Below are positions 45,105-56,900 of a stretch of DNA of 64,000 nucleotides, in pieces. The stretch covers positions 30,222,001 to 30,286,000 of the forward strand of contig NC_079875.1 in NCBI RefSeq assembly GCF_029227915.1, written 5' to 3'. The notes under the pieces are model-generated. The model ran no database searches and was not told the DNA's origin. It saw only the letters and a list, made by a program, of their open reading frames with translations. The DNA comes from Hydractinia symbiolongicarpus. Lineage: Eukaryota > Cnidaria > Hydrozoa > Anthoathecata > Hydractiniidae. Numbering within the stretch: position 1 is the first letter of the stretch; the number at the start of each line of letters is the position of its first letter. The translations under genes and the position numbers were made by a program.

Positions 45105-46044
45105 GTCAAATTTTTCTATGCGCCGCTCGACCTTCTAGCCGTATGCAACGTTTTCTACATGTTTTCTACGGTTTCAACGAGGGGTCGCGCAACTCCTAAC
45201 TCCAAGCCATTCTCTAGTTATTGTTATTTTTATGATAGATAGTATAGCCCTTTTTTGTTGCGTTTTTCGGCCAATTTCGCAACAAAACACGGCACAAAGA
45301 CGGGGGTCATGTATAGGTTTTTTTTTTTAACAATTTCTATCTTTAAAAATCAATAACTTCAGATTGAGACATGGTAAGAACTTAAAATTTTTACAGTAGA
45401 TAGTATATTTGTAAAAGAAAAAATATATTAATTTTTGATGGTTTATTTTTAGAAATGACGTAATGATGACGTCATAGCTCAAATATTACTACAAATTGCT
45501 CTAAAAGCGCAAGAAAGTATACAACAACCAGTAAACAATTTTATAAACTGTAATCTTAACGTTAAACAAAGTTCATTAGAGTGTACGAAATTTCGGACAA
45601 GGGTGTAAATTTGCAGACCAGATAGAAAAAATGATGCTGTAGCTCAAAAATAACATAAAATCAATGTATAAAAGCAAAACAATTATACAATAACCGGCAA
45701 AAATGTTTATAAACTGTAATCTTAACATTGAGAGACTTCATAGAAATGTACGAAATTTATATTTGCAGACCAGCCAGAGAAAATAACGTAATAGCTGAAA
45801 AGATATTTCAAATTTAAGGAAATGTAAAAAGAAAGTCCACAGGAACCACTGTAAAACACTAAGTTGGTAACTATAAAACTTTGACAAACACTCTTAAAGC
45901 TTGCAAAATATTTGACAGAGTATAAATATGCAGACCAGATGAAAATGGAACAACTGCACCTTTTAGCACCTAAATAAAAAAAAGAACGCAAAATATTAAG
46001 CTACCATAAGTGCTAAATGTTTTAATAGAACAATATATACCACA
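45105..46044. other. Non-coding left portion of the 8.9-kb transposon
   Basis: AT-rich, with repeated 'cataaactgtaatcttaac'-like phrases near 45,540 and 45,710, suggesting internal diverged tandem repeats of roughly 170 bp. No ORF. Confidence 0.5.
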
Positions 46045-47711
46045 CTAGCCGGGAAACCCGGCGTCGAAACGCCGGGTTAAGCCACAGGTAAAGGTGTGAT
46101 CCGGCATTGAACACTCTGTGGAGCGCTTAATAAGAGCCGTAAACTGTCCCACACGATCAGGTGGAGCGCTTTAGTACAGGTATACAGTATGTCGTTAATC
46201 ATTTGAAGCGCATACAACATTATGGTGTGCGACTGTAACATATTTTTCAAAAAATAACTTTCCCGCAACGATAACTGATATAAAAACAGAGTTTACAAAG
46301 TGTTGTTACTCCATCATAGCAAAAACAATCGTCAATTTTATTTCATTTTGCGGAATAACTTTTTGCGCAAGTTAAAAAATTAATCGTGACACTGAGCTGA
46401 ACGCTTAGTACAGTTAAACCGTGTTGCACAGGCGTAAATCAAGTTAAGCGCATACACCATTATAGTGTGCGACTGTAACATATTTTTTTTTAAATTACTT
46501 TCCCGCAACAATAGCTGATATGAAAACAGAGTTTACAAACCGTTGTTACCCTGTCATAGCAAAAACAATCGGTCAATATTATTTTATTTTGTGGAATAAG
46601 TCTTTTTAAAAGTTAAAAAATTAATTGTGACACTGGGCTGAGCACTTAGTACAGTTAAACCGTGTTGTACAGCGTATAGGAATAATACCCTTTTGAAAAA
46701 AACTTTCTCGCAGACACAGGGCTAAGCGGTTAGTCCAGGCGTGATTCCCAAGAAAGTTTAAAATTTAATTGTCACAGTGGTGGGCTGACTTTAGTATATA
46801 CAGGTAAACGGTGTTGCACATGCCCATAGGCGTAACAGGCTTTTACAAAAAACAGTCTGTTTTTAACACTGGGCTAACCGCTTAGTACAGTTAAACGCAG
46901 TTGAACAGGCGCATAAGGCATATTACCTTTTTCCAAAAATGTTCATTGCAACTTCGGTTTAAATAAAAACACAGGGAACAGCCTGTCGTTACTCGTCCAG
47001 CCAAAACAATCGCTCAGCCATTTCATTTGCAGAAAAAGTTTGCAGAAAAATAATAAAATATGTAGCTATACCTAGCTAGCTAACTGCATTTAGCATAAAA
47101 ATTATATATTGCTTAAGAATATTGTTGTAGCCAAACTGCATTTTTATACTTTCACTTTTTAAGGAGCTAGCTAAATAGCCACAGCCTCAACATAAAAATA
47201 AATTTTGGCTAGGATAAAAAGCTCTTATACCAAACAGAATAGCAATAAGTGAGGCTCTAGCTAGCTAGTAGCTATAATTAGCTAATTTTCGTTCCTAGCC
47301 AAACATCCTAAAACTGATGCGTTTAAGATCTGTACGTGGCTAAAAAACGTGACAATATATTTATCCTAACATTGAAAACAAACAGAAAACAAATATTACA
47401 AATATATAAGGCTTTTAGAAGATAAAAAAGTCAAACAGGCCTACAAACCTCACACACTGACCACAAACACGACCATTATCAAAATGGCCTTCGTTCCGCG
47501 AAGATCTTGGATTCTTTCTGGTCGCGAAAATCTTGGTTTTTTTTTAAAGAATCAGGCGTTGTGAATGGTATTCTACGCGCGAGCGGTCAAAACAAAGTGG
47601 ACAAAAATTTATCGCATTTGATATTCGTGCGTATTTTAAAAATTTCGTGTTTCCGTTACGGGACACGGCTTTCGCGGACACACAGACAGAATACGGCTAT
47701 TATTAACGAGA
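46045..47711 (-). mobile_element. Non-autonomous Helitron A
   Basis: On the minus strand it begins TCTCGTTAATAATAGCC at 47,711. It ends with hairpin cccggcgt/acgccggg (46,057-46,076), eight bases, and CTAG at 46,045-46,048, followed by a T. It has no coding capacity. Internal sequence is similar to Helitron B (for example 'gcgctttagtacag', and 'aaaatggccttcgt' near the 5' end). Confidence 0.88.
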
Positions 47712-49417
47712 CTAGCCGGGAAACCCGGCGTCGAAACGCCGCGGTAAGCCACAAGTCAAGGTGTGACCCGCCATTGAACACTATGTGGAGCGCTTAATAA
47801 GAGCCGTAAACTGTACTACACGGTCAGGTGAAGCGCTTTAGTACAGGTACGCAGTATGTCGTTAATCGAGTAAAGCGCACACAACACTATAGTGTTTCGG
47901 CTGCAGTGTATTTTTTGAAAATATAACTCTACTGTAACTTTAGCCAAAATAAAAACACAATTTACAACCATTTGTTACCCCGTCATAGGAAAAACAATTG
48001 GTCAATTTTATTTTATTTTGCGAAATAAGTTTCAGTAAAGGTTAACAAATTAATTGTGACACTGGACTGGGCACTTAGTACAGGTAAATCGTGCGACACA
48101 TGCGTTTAGGCTCAAGACCCTATTCAAAAAAACTATTGAAGCTTTGGTTTACACAACACAGAATACACTCTGGTGAAATGCCGGGTTAAGCCACAAGTAG
48201 CTGTGTTACCCAGCGTTAAACACCAGATTGAGTGATTAATAAGAACCGTCAACTGTGCCACACATTCAGGTAAAGCGCTTTAGTACAGCCATATAGTGTG
48301 TAGAAAATCAAGTGAAGTGCACACAACTTTATGGTTTTTCCGGTGTAATATACTATTCAAAAAATAACTTTCGACAACTTAGGTAAAATAAAAACCCAGA
48401 TTACAATTCAATGTTACCCCGTCATAGCGAAAGCAGCTGGCCAACCTTCTTCATTTTTCAGGGAATGTTCCCGGGAAAAGTTCAAAAAAATGTTAAGCTG
48501 AGCGCTTAGTATAAGTAAACAGTGTGTACTTTTTTTCTGTAAAAAACGTTATCACAACTTCGGTTAAACAGAAACACAGGAAACAGCCCGTTGTTACCAC
48601 CGGACTAAGCGTTAGTACATCTAGACTCTGTCGCACATGAGTATAGGTATAACACCATTTTTAAAAAAACTTTATCGCGACTTCAGTTTAAAAAAAATCA
48701 GGAAACCGCCTGTCGTGATCAAGTTCAGTGAAAAAAATGTATACTCAGCAATTTTATTTTTCAGCATAAGCTTTCATAGCAGTAATAAAATTGGTAGCTG
48801 CCTATAACTGCATTTAGCTACTTTCACTTTTTAGCCAGAGGTAGAGCTAAAAGGAGCTAGATAGGTAGACCCAACTTCAACATAAAAATAAAGAACAATA
48901 TACCAAACTGAATAAAAACTTTAAAAGAATAGGAATAAATAGATAGCTATAAGATAGCTATAGCTAGCTGCCTCAAAATGTACATTTTGTAGCTAGCCAA
49001 AAACTTAAAATTGGTTTGTTTAGCTAGAAAACGTGATGAAATATTCACCTTAACATGTGAAAACAAACTAAATAATCCTATAGGATAAAAAGTACTTAGA
49101 AGAAACAAGGAGGATTGAAAGGAAACCTACAAACTTCACACCATCACTTCCAAACCAAAATGGCCTTCGTAGGGGTAGCATGTTTCCTCCCGTCGGCATG
49201 TTGAGGCCGCGAAGCACTTGGATTGGTCATTAGTGAAAATGGAGCCTCGTGATTGGTTTATTACAATGAGCGGCAAAGCAAGGCCGGTAAAAAAACGGGG
49301 TCTGCCGGGGATTCGAAATAAAGCTGCAGGGCCGCGGAGATTTTCGGCGGGTCTCGCTACTTGCTCCGCCATGTTGCGCAGAGACAGACAGACGGAATAC
49401 GGCTATTATTAAAGAGA
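47712..49417 (-). mobile_element. Non-autonomous Helitron B, head-to-tail with A
   Basis: It begins TCTCTTTAATAATAGCC at 49,417 after a host A, and its terminal CTAG (47,712-47,715) abuts the first base of Helitron A. The terminal hairpin has one mismatch (cgccgcgg). Its 5' 187 bases are read as the C-terminal extension of the giant ORF. Confidence 0.88.
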
Positions 49418-52400
49418 TGTCACAAGTTGACAAAACAATGATCCTCAAAGGAAGAAGTTTTTGCCATAAAAAAGTTCCACGGTTTGAACGAGTTACATTA
49501 CCACAAAAATTTCTTCCCTCAAATATATAAATATATAAAGATAACATAATAATGTCTCCCTTCTCAAAATCTAAAATTATTGGAAAACTCCAAACTGTCT
49601 CAGGTTCTGACTCATATACTACATTAAACAACGTGCGTTTAGGATTGGAATGTCGTTTTGCTACACTTAGAATTTCCCCTTTACACCAATATGCATCCTC
49701 TTCATCTTCTTCCTTTAAATGATGCCGTATGTGTAAACCAACTAAACAATCAGGGTCTTTGATGAAGGAAGGGAGTATGTTGCTTTTTTGTTGTTCAGAC
49801 AGTTTTTTCATCCTTTCTTTCTTGATCTTTTCCATCAGTTCCTTTTTTTGGGTTGCAACTACTTCATCTCTATCTTCCTTCGACTTCAGGTTATCCTTTG
49901 TTACCTTTTCTGCAGATGATGAAAATGTTACATGCATGATTTTAACAAAGTTTTCAAGAAGCTCTTCCCAAGACAAATCAACTCTTTTGTTTCCACTCTG
50001 TTTTGTTTTGTTAAACAATTTGGAATTGCATTTGAAAGGCATAACATGCCTGCAAAAATTCATTTGCGCTAGCAAAACTTCTGCACGTTTTTGTGATGAT
50101 ATATCCATGATGTTTTTTTTCAGTTCATCAACAGATATCCAAGCCTGGACATTTAGCTCAAGCAATTTGTTAAAAGCTTCCACTTTCTTCAATGCTATTT
50201 TCTCTTCAGCTTTCTTTTTCATATCTTGTTTAGCAAGCAATTTCCTTTTCCTCTCCTCCAACAGTTCTTTTCTCCTTGATTTATACTTCGCCTTCATTTT
50301 TTCCACATTATGTCTGGCTGATTCCATCATACTTTTTTTCTCATCATAAGACTTCTGTTCAAACCAATCAAGTGTTTTGTTACGCGACCACATGGTTAAA
50401 GCCTGCAATGTTTCAACATTGGCACGTGGCTTCGTTTTCACTAACAAATCCAAAATTGCAAAGTCACTTTCAGAAGCCTTATTGGTTACTGGTACAATTG
50501 ATGACGTCTCCTTTATTATCTGACTGGGGCTCCAGTACTTTCCTCCAGGCAGTTGATCCTTACATTGACGCTCTAAGATGATGAGAATTGCATGGCAAAT
50601 AATTTCAAGGGCTTGCTGTGTTAGAATATCCAATTCATCATCACCTGTATCCTCAAATAGCTTGATAAATAATTCATCTTTGTTGTGCACAATAATACCA
50701 TCCTTCTGGAAAATATGACTGCCAGATAGAAGTGATGAACAATTGTTGGAGAGTGCAGATAGTTTGACTTTAAGTTGTAACAGGTATGGATTTATTTCGA
50801 GGATACTTTCACAAGACTCTATTAATCGCCACAATGGACCAGTCAATAATTTATCAATAATGCCAAGTGCTCTGACTTCACTAAGAAACAACTTATTTGA
50901 TACGTCTTCATTTACAGCTTTCAGTAAATTATTAGGATCAGGCCATGATGAAAGAAAAGATACGACTGCATCACGATGGTAATATAATGCAGCAGCGTTA
51001 TAAAACAATATGTTAAAACGATTTCCAATAAATGGTACAAAGTAAAATTTCTGATTGCGACCAGCTAAAAACGAGTTAAAATACGATGCTACTCCACATT
51101 CGTCACTTCCACGCACATGAAAAGCTTTACAAGCTGTACGCACTAATCTAGAAGCAGAAGATTCTTTTGCACTATTGAAGGCAAATACTGTTTCATAGTC
51201 ATCACAGAGGACCATTCTCTCAAATGAATGCAGAACTTTATCTGCCTCTGAGGCAAAATTTGCCAGAAGATGTAATTTGCAAAAGAAATTTCCCATATCG
51301 GTCATGTCCGTTTTTTGTGTTTCGCTTAAATAATTCCAGTTTTCTACAACATTTGGTAATAATTTTTCCCTTAAAGATTTCAGTTGTGAGTTAAATAAAG
51401 GATTAATAGGGCCAAGATCCGACATTGTAGATTTGATTGATGTGACAAGCCGGGAAAAATTTGCATCCTTGTCACATTCTTTCAGAATGTCACACATGTC
51501 ATCAATTGTGTCAGTAAAATTTTTCATTACTGTTGCCGCATCGCCACCTGCAACTTCTGATAATCCAAATGTTAAAGTTTTTCCTTTCGATGTTGTAATC
51601 TGAAAATTTTGATAATGTTTATGGTATTTTGATGTACCATCTCCATGTAAACAATTACCAAACGCCTCCTTGTCATTATCAATCATTGCTTCTGCAACCT
51701 GTAATTGTGCTAAAATTAATGCTTCTTGCATTAAATGACTTTTTAAACCTTGTGAAGGCAACCTGTCAACCCTTTTTTTTGCAAGTTTTTCAAGTACAAC
51801 CTTGATCACATCATTTACCTTTCCCATGCTGACATTCAAGGAAAGTAATTCCATAACAACTTCTCTTATTTCGTCTGAATAACGACCACCTTCAAATGTT
51901 ACAATTTCATTGTCGTTTAATAACGAAACGAGCATTTGCAAATCACGATTTTCTTCAGTAAGTTGCTTCATGTTTGTACAGAGTTTGTCATAATCACTTT
52001 TTAAACACTTCATATCATTCACTTCTTTGTGGTCAATCAATTTTTTCTGGTTTTCAATTTTTAACAACAAACTGTGCGTCTTTCTTTTCAGTTTTGCTTT
52101 CTCATTCCGCAGATCATCAACTATAGTTTCACTGTTTTCTAATTTATCATTGAGTCTGTTCAAGTTTACTTTCATGTCATCCAACTCATCACTTTTATTC
52201 TCAGTACCAGATATCAATTCAGCTATTTCTGATTCCATTTTATTAATTTTATCATCTCTGTTTTTAATTTTCTTTGATAAATTTCTCAATTTATCTGCCC
52301 TCGCTTTGCTATTATCTTTAAATTTCAATTCCACATTTCTAAGTTTTTCCTCTACTTCAAGATAATTGTTCTTTATACGACGATATTCTGCTGTCAACTT

Positions 52401-52922
52401 ATTTTCATCCTTCATTGCTACAAATAACTCGTTACTAAGTTTCTTAACCTCTTCGACTTGTGTGTTGTATTGAATTTCTAATTCTTGAAAATTTTCGCAC
52501 TTTCTTTTTAAACTTTTGTTTTCCTCCTTTAATTGTTTCATTTTCTCTTTAAACAAAACTTCATTTCTAGAACTAGCCGCATCAATAGATCGCTGATGTG
52601 GGGTAATTTGCACTGGAACACTAAACTCAGCTTCCAACAAAGTTTCTATAGCAGAATTAGCTTTCCTTTTTTTCAGACCATTTACTTTCTCTACTAGTCT
52701 TTTAACTTTTGTATATAACGCTTTTTCTGGACATGTTATTTCAACACCAAGTAAAACAAATCCATCACTTACTTCTTTAATGCTTTTTTCATTCAATGAA
52801 GAAAAAAGATCATAAACTTGTTTATTTTTAATACTCATTTTTAAAGCTGAAAATATATCAAGCGAAACTGCACTAATAATTTTATTGTCTAACATAAGCT
52901 GCAAAACTTTCAACCAATGCAT
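49230..52922 (-). CDS. Giant coiled-coil protein of the 8.9-kb transposon, candidate transposase
   Basis: 1,230 codons without interruption. Residues ~1-110 include a short helical domain. Residues ~120-350 are a long Lys/Glu-rich coiled coil. A conserved-looking region starts at FEGGRYSDEIREV (~360). Then come HGDGTSKYHKHYQNF (~425-440), STMSDLGPIN (~497-506), NFFCKLHLLANF (~540-552) and GNRFNILFYNAAALYY (~632-648). Aspartates at ~428 and ~501, a C-x2-H pair and the RFN block resemble the order in RNase H-fold (hAT-like) transposases; this is inference, and the third acidic residue is not identified. Residues ~900-960 are a second charged helix. The C-terminal LHIRHH...YWCKGEILSV...FNVVYE (~1060-1110) is Tudor-like. 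The last ~62 codons come from Helitron B. Related proteins occur in many cnidarian genomes to my recollection, without a named function. Confidence 0.75.
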   Translation of the reverse strand: MHWLKVLQLMLDNKIISAVSLDIFSALKMSIKNKQVYDLFSSLNEKSIKEVSDGFVLLGVEITCPEKALYTKVKRLVEKVNGLKKRKANSAIETLLEAEFSVPVQITPHQRSIDAASSRNEVLFKEKMKQLKEENKSLKRKCENFQELEIQYNTQVEEVKKLSNELFVAMKDENKLTAEYRRIKNNYLEVEEKLRNVELKFKDNSKARADKLRNLSKKIKNRDDKINKMESEIAELISGTENKSDELDDMKVNLNRLNDKLENSETIVDDLRNEKAKLKRKTHSLLLKIENQKKLIDHKEVNDMKCLKSDYDKLCTNMKQLTEENRDLQMLVSLLNDNEIVTFEGGRYSDEIREVVMELLSLNVSMGKVNDVIKVVLEKLAKKRVDRLPSQGLKSHLMQEALILAQLQVAEAMIDNDKEAFGNCLHGDGTSKYHKHYQNFQITTSKGKTLTFGLSEVAGGDAATVMKNFTDTIDDMCDILKECDKDANFSRLVTSIKSTMSDLGPINPLFNSQLKSLREKLLPNVVENWNYLSETQKTDMTDMGNFFCKLHLLANFASEADKVLHSFERMVLCDDYETVFAFNSAKESSASRLVRTACKAFHVRGSDECGVASYFNSFLAGRNQKFYFVPFIGNRFNILFYNAAALYYHRDAVVSFLSSWPDPNNLLKAVNEDVSNKLFLSEVRALGIIDKLLTGPLWRLIESCESILEINPYLLQLKVKLSALSNNCSSLLSGSHIFQKDGIIVHNKDELFIKLFEDTGDDELDILTQQALEIICHAILIILERQCKDQLPGGKYWSPSQIIKETSSIVPVTNKASESDFAILDLLVKTKPRANVETLQALTMWSRNKTLDWFEQKSYDEKKSMMESARHNVEKMKAKYKSRRKELLEERKRKLLAKQDMKKKAEEKIALKKVEAFNKLLELNVQAWISVDELKKNIMDISSQKRAEVLLAQMNFCRHVMPFKCNSKLFNKTKQSGNKRVDLSWEELLENFVKIMHVTFSSSAEKVTKDNLKSKEDRDEVVATQKKELMEKIKKERMKKLSEQQKSNILPSFIKDPDCLVGLHIRHHLKEEDEEDAYWCKGEILSVAKRHSNPKRTLFNVVYESEPETVWSFPIILDFEKGDIIMLSLYIYIFEGRNFCGNVTRSNRGTFLWQKLLPLRIIVLSTCDISLIIAVFRLSVSAQHGGASSETRRKSPRPCSFISNPRQTPFFYRPCFAAHCNKPITRLHFH

Positions 52923-53982
52923 ATTATTTTTAAAATACCATTCCTACCTAGACTGTGTATTATCTGCCTTTCTAGTTTACGTCAGCAATTATGATATAGC
53001 TATACATACTAAACAATGGAATATTTACAAAAATAACATTATATAATCATTATCTCTTCAATTATTATCTAAATCTTGCTTTTTAAAACAGTATAAGCTA
53101 GCTATAAAGTAACCTACTCTGACTCTTAGCTAACTTTAGGCCTGGAAAGTTGGAAGAGAGACGTTTTTGTAAAAAAGAATAATGGTAAACAGTAAACAGT
53201 TTGCAAGAACTGAGTGGGTAACAAATTGGTATCTGGAATCAACAAATTTCCAAGACTAATACTTTAAGTGTTTAAAAACCAAATCACACTAGTAGTAAGC
53301 AAAATATACCTTTATCTATTAACCACACAGTGGTATGGAATAATTAAACACAACATCACACACTCCATCTTCTGGTCCACTACTTCGGCTAATATATATA
53401 TAGCTAGGTAGCTAGCTAGCTTTGGTGCTTTAGTTTAGTAGCTGTGTCTAATGTTAACTGGAATATCTAGCACATAGCCATGATTAATAGCCATCATTCC
53501 AAGACTATAAATTATATAATAAAATAAAATAAATAAAAAGTCGAAATTCGTTGTTGCACTGCAGCAAGTCACATAGAACTTTAAGACGGGGGTTCGATAT
53601 AAACAAAAAATGCTTTTTCTCCAGATTTGTCATGCAGGAAAGTTAGGAATAAGAATAGAAATTGAAAGTATATTTTTAATATAAACTAATTTCAAGTGAG
53701 AATACCTGATACGTCATGCACTTTCCTCTGTTTGCGCCAAGTTTACATTTCCCTCGTCGAAATCTGAATACACTGTTGGTCGTTTAAACAAGTCTCATTC
53801 AAAAAAACAAATTTAAGGTACTTAACAATCACTATCTGCCCATACACCATCTGTCTTAAGCGAAATAGGTGCCGAATTCGACGATTTAAAATAAGTGCCA
53901 TCACGCGCAATAACAAAATACGCGTTGCCGTGTGCGAGCTTGTTTTAAGCTGAATTTCCGAACACGGCAAAAAGTCACGTGA
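52923..53982. other. Upstream non-coding region of the transposon
   Basis: AT-rich, with a TATATA tract near 53,394-53,402 next to 'ctaggtagctagctagct'. It would hold the promoter for the giant ORF. A CACGTGAC motif sits just inside the right TIR (53,976-53,983). Confidence 0.45.
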
Positions 53983-53994
53983 CTGAACAGCCTA

Positions 53995-56900
53995 CTTGTA
54001 TCAATACGAAAAATAGCAAATATATCAGACATGTGTCTCTTTTAAATGCCTCGTTTATCAATTTTACGGCTAAAATACATAAAAACTGGGACAAGGTTGT
54101 CGACCCTAAATGACAATTATCTTGTATCAATACGAAAAATAGCAAATATATCAGACATGTGTCTCTTTTAAATGCCTCGTTTATCAACTTTACGACTAAA
54201 ATATATGGAACCTGGGACGAGATTGTCGTCCCTAAATGACAATTATCTTGTATCAATACCAAAAATCACAAATACATGTCACTTTGAAATGCCTCGTTTA
54301 GCAATTTTACGACTAAAATATATAGAACCTGAGACGAGGTTGTCGACCCTAAACGACAATTATCTTGTATCAACACGAAGAATCGCAATTATATGAGAAA
54401 TTTGTTTCTTTTAATTGCCTCGTTCATCAATTTCACGGCTAAAATATATAGAACATGAGACGAGGTTGTCGACCCTAAATGACAATTATCTTCGATCAAC
54501 ACGGAGAATCGCAAATATATCAGATTTGTTTCTTTTAAATGCCTCGTTTATCCATTTTACGGCTAAAATATATAGAACCTAAGACGAGGTTGTTGACCCT
54601 AAATGACAAATATCTTGTATCAATACGAAAAATCGCAAATACATGTCTCTTTGAAATGCCTCCTTAAGCAATTTTACAACTAAAATATATAGAACCTGAG
54701 ACGAGGTTGTCGATCCTAAATGACAATTATCTTGTATCAACACGAAGAATCGCAAATATATGAGACATTTGTTTCTTTTAAATACCTCGTTTCTCAATTT
54801 TACGGCTAAATTAAATAGAAACTGAGACAAGGTTGTCGACCCTAAATGGCAATTATCTTCTATCAACACGGCGAATTGCAAATATATCAGATTTATTTCT
54901 TTTAAATGCCTCGTTTATCAATTTTGCGGCTAAAATATATAGAAACTGGGACGAGGTTGTCGACCCTAAATGTCAATTATCTTGTATCAATACGAAAAAT
55001 AGCAAATATATCAGACATTTGTCTCTTTTAAATGCCTCGTTTATCAATTTTACGGCTAAAATACATAAAAACTGGGACGAGGTTGTCGACCCAAAATGAC
55101 AATTATCTTGTATCAATACGAAAAATAGCAAATATATCAGACATTTGTCTCTTTTAAATGCCTCGTTTATCAATTTTACGACTAAAAGATATGGAACCTG
55201 AGACGAGATTGTCGACCCTATATGACAATTATCTTGTATCAACACGAAAAATAGCAAATATATCAGACATTTGTCTCTTTTAAATGCCTCGTTTATCAAC
55301 TTTACGACTAAAATATATGGAACCTGGGACGAGATTGTCGTCCCTAAATGACAATTATCTTGTATCAATACCAAAAATCACAAATACATGTCACTTTGAA
55401 ATGCCTCGTTTAGCAATTTTACGACTAAAATATATGGAACCTGAGACGAGGTTGTCGATCCTAAATGACAATTATCTTGTATCAACACGAAGAATCGCAA
55501 ATATATGAGACATTTGTTTCTTTTAAATACCTCGTTTCTCAATTTTACGGCTAAATTAAATAGAAACTGAGACAAGGTTGTCGACCCTAAATGGCAATTA
55601 TCTTCTATCAACACGGAGAATTGCAAATATATCAGATTTATTTCTTTTAAATGCCTCGTTTATTAATTTTGCGGCTAAAATATATAGAAACTGGGACGAG
55701 GTTGTCGACCCTAAATGTCAATTATCTTGTATCAATACGAAAAATAGCAAATATATCACACATTTGTCTCTTTTAAATGCCTCGTTTATCAATTTTACGG
55801 CTAAAATACATAAAAACTGGGACGAGGTTGTCGACCCAAAATGACAATTATCTTGTATCAATACAAAAAATAGCAAATATATCAGACATTTGTCTCTTTT
55901 AAATGCCTCGTTTATCAATTTTACGACTAAAAGATATGGAACCTGAGACGAGATTGTCGTCACTAAATAACAATTATCTTGTATCAACACGAAGAATCGC
56001 AAATATATGAGACATTTGTTTGTTTTAAATGCTTCGTTTATCAATATTACGGTTAAAATATGTAGAAACTGAGACGAGATTTTCGTCCCTAAATGACAAT
56101 TATCTTGTATCAATACGAAAATTGGCAAATATATCAGACATTTGTCTCTTTTAAATGCCTCGTTTATTAATTTTACGACTAAAATATATGGAACAAGAGA
56201 CGAGATTGTCGTCCCTAAATGACAATTATCTTGTATCAATACGAAAATTGGCAAATATATCAGACATTTGTCTCTTTTAAATGCCTCGTTTATTAATTTT
56301 ACGACTAAAAGATATGATACCTGAGACGAGATTGTCGTCACTAAATGACAATTATCTTGTAATCGCTAATACATGACGTTCGTCACTTTGAAATGACTCG
56401 TTTATCAATTTTACAACTAAAATATATGGAACCTGAGACGAGATTGTCGTCCCTAAATGACAATTATCTTGTATCAATACGAAAATGGGCAAATATATCA
56501 GACATTTGTCTCTTTTAAATGCCTCGTTTATTAATTTTACGACTAAAAGATATGGAAACTGAGACGAGATTGTCGTCACTAAATGACAATTATCTTGTAA
56601 TCACAAATACATGACATTCGTTACTTTGAAATGCCTCGTTTATCAATTTTACAACTAAAATATATGGAACCTGAGACGAGATTGTCGTCACTAAATGAGA
56701 ATTATCTTGTATCAATACGAAAATTGGCAAATATATCAGACATTTGTCTCTTTTAAATGCCTCGTTTATCAACTTTACGACTATAATATATGGAAGCTGA
56801 GACGAGATTGTCGTCCCTAAATGACAATAATCTTGTAATCGCAAATACATGACATTCGTCACTTTGAAATGCCTCGTTGATCAATTTTACATCTAAAATA

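Larger units (their letters stand above)
45093..53994. mobile_element. 8.9-kb DNA transposon of unassigned type, inserted in satellite
   Basis: The left end is TAGGCTGTTCAG (45,093-45,104) and the right end is its exact reverse complement (53,983-53,994). It is flanked by CTTGTATCAA on both sides (45,083-45,092 and 53,995-54,004), so the satellite unit is cut and duplicated by 10 bp. Inside are one giant minus-strand ORF (to 52,922) and two nested Helitrons (46,045-49,417). Without the Helitrons the element is about 5.5 kb. A 9-11-bp duplication occurs in Mutator-like families, but the encoded protein does not look like a standard MULE transposase to me. If the TIR is counted one or two bases shorter, the duplication becomes 11-12 bp. 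Confidence 0.8.

Noticed and set aside
49729-50982. Plus-strand frames opposite the giant ORF (206, 101 and 79 codons)
   Set aside because: Ser/Phe/Leu-rich translations expected opposite a Lys/Glu-rich coiled-coil gene.
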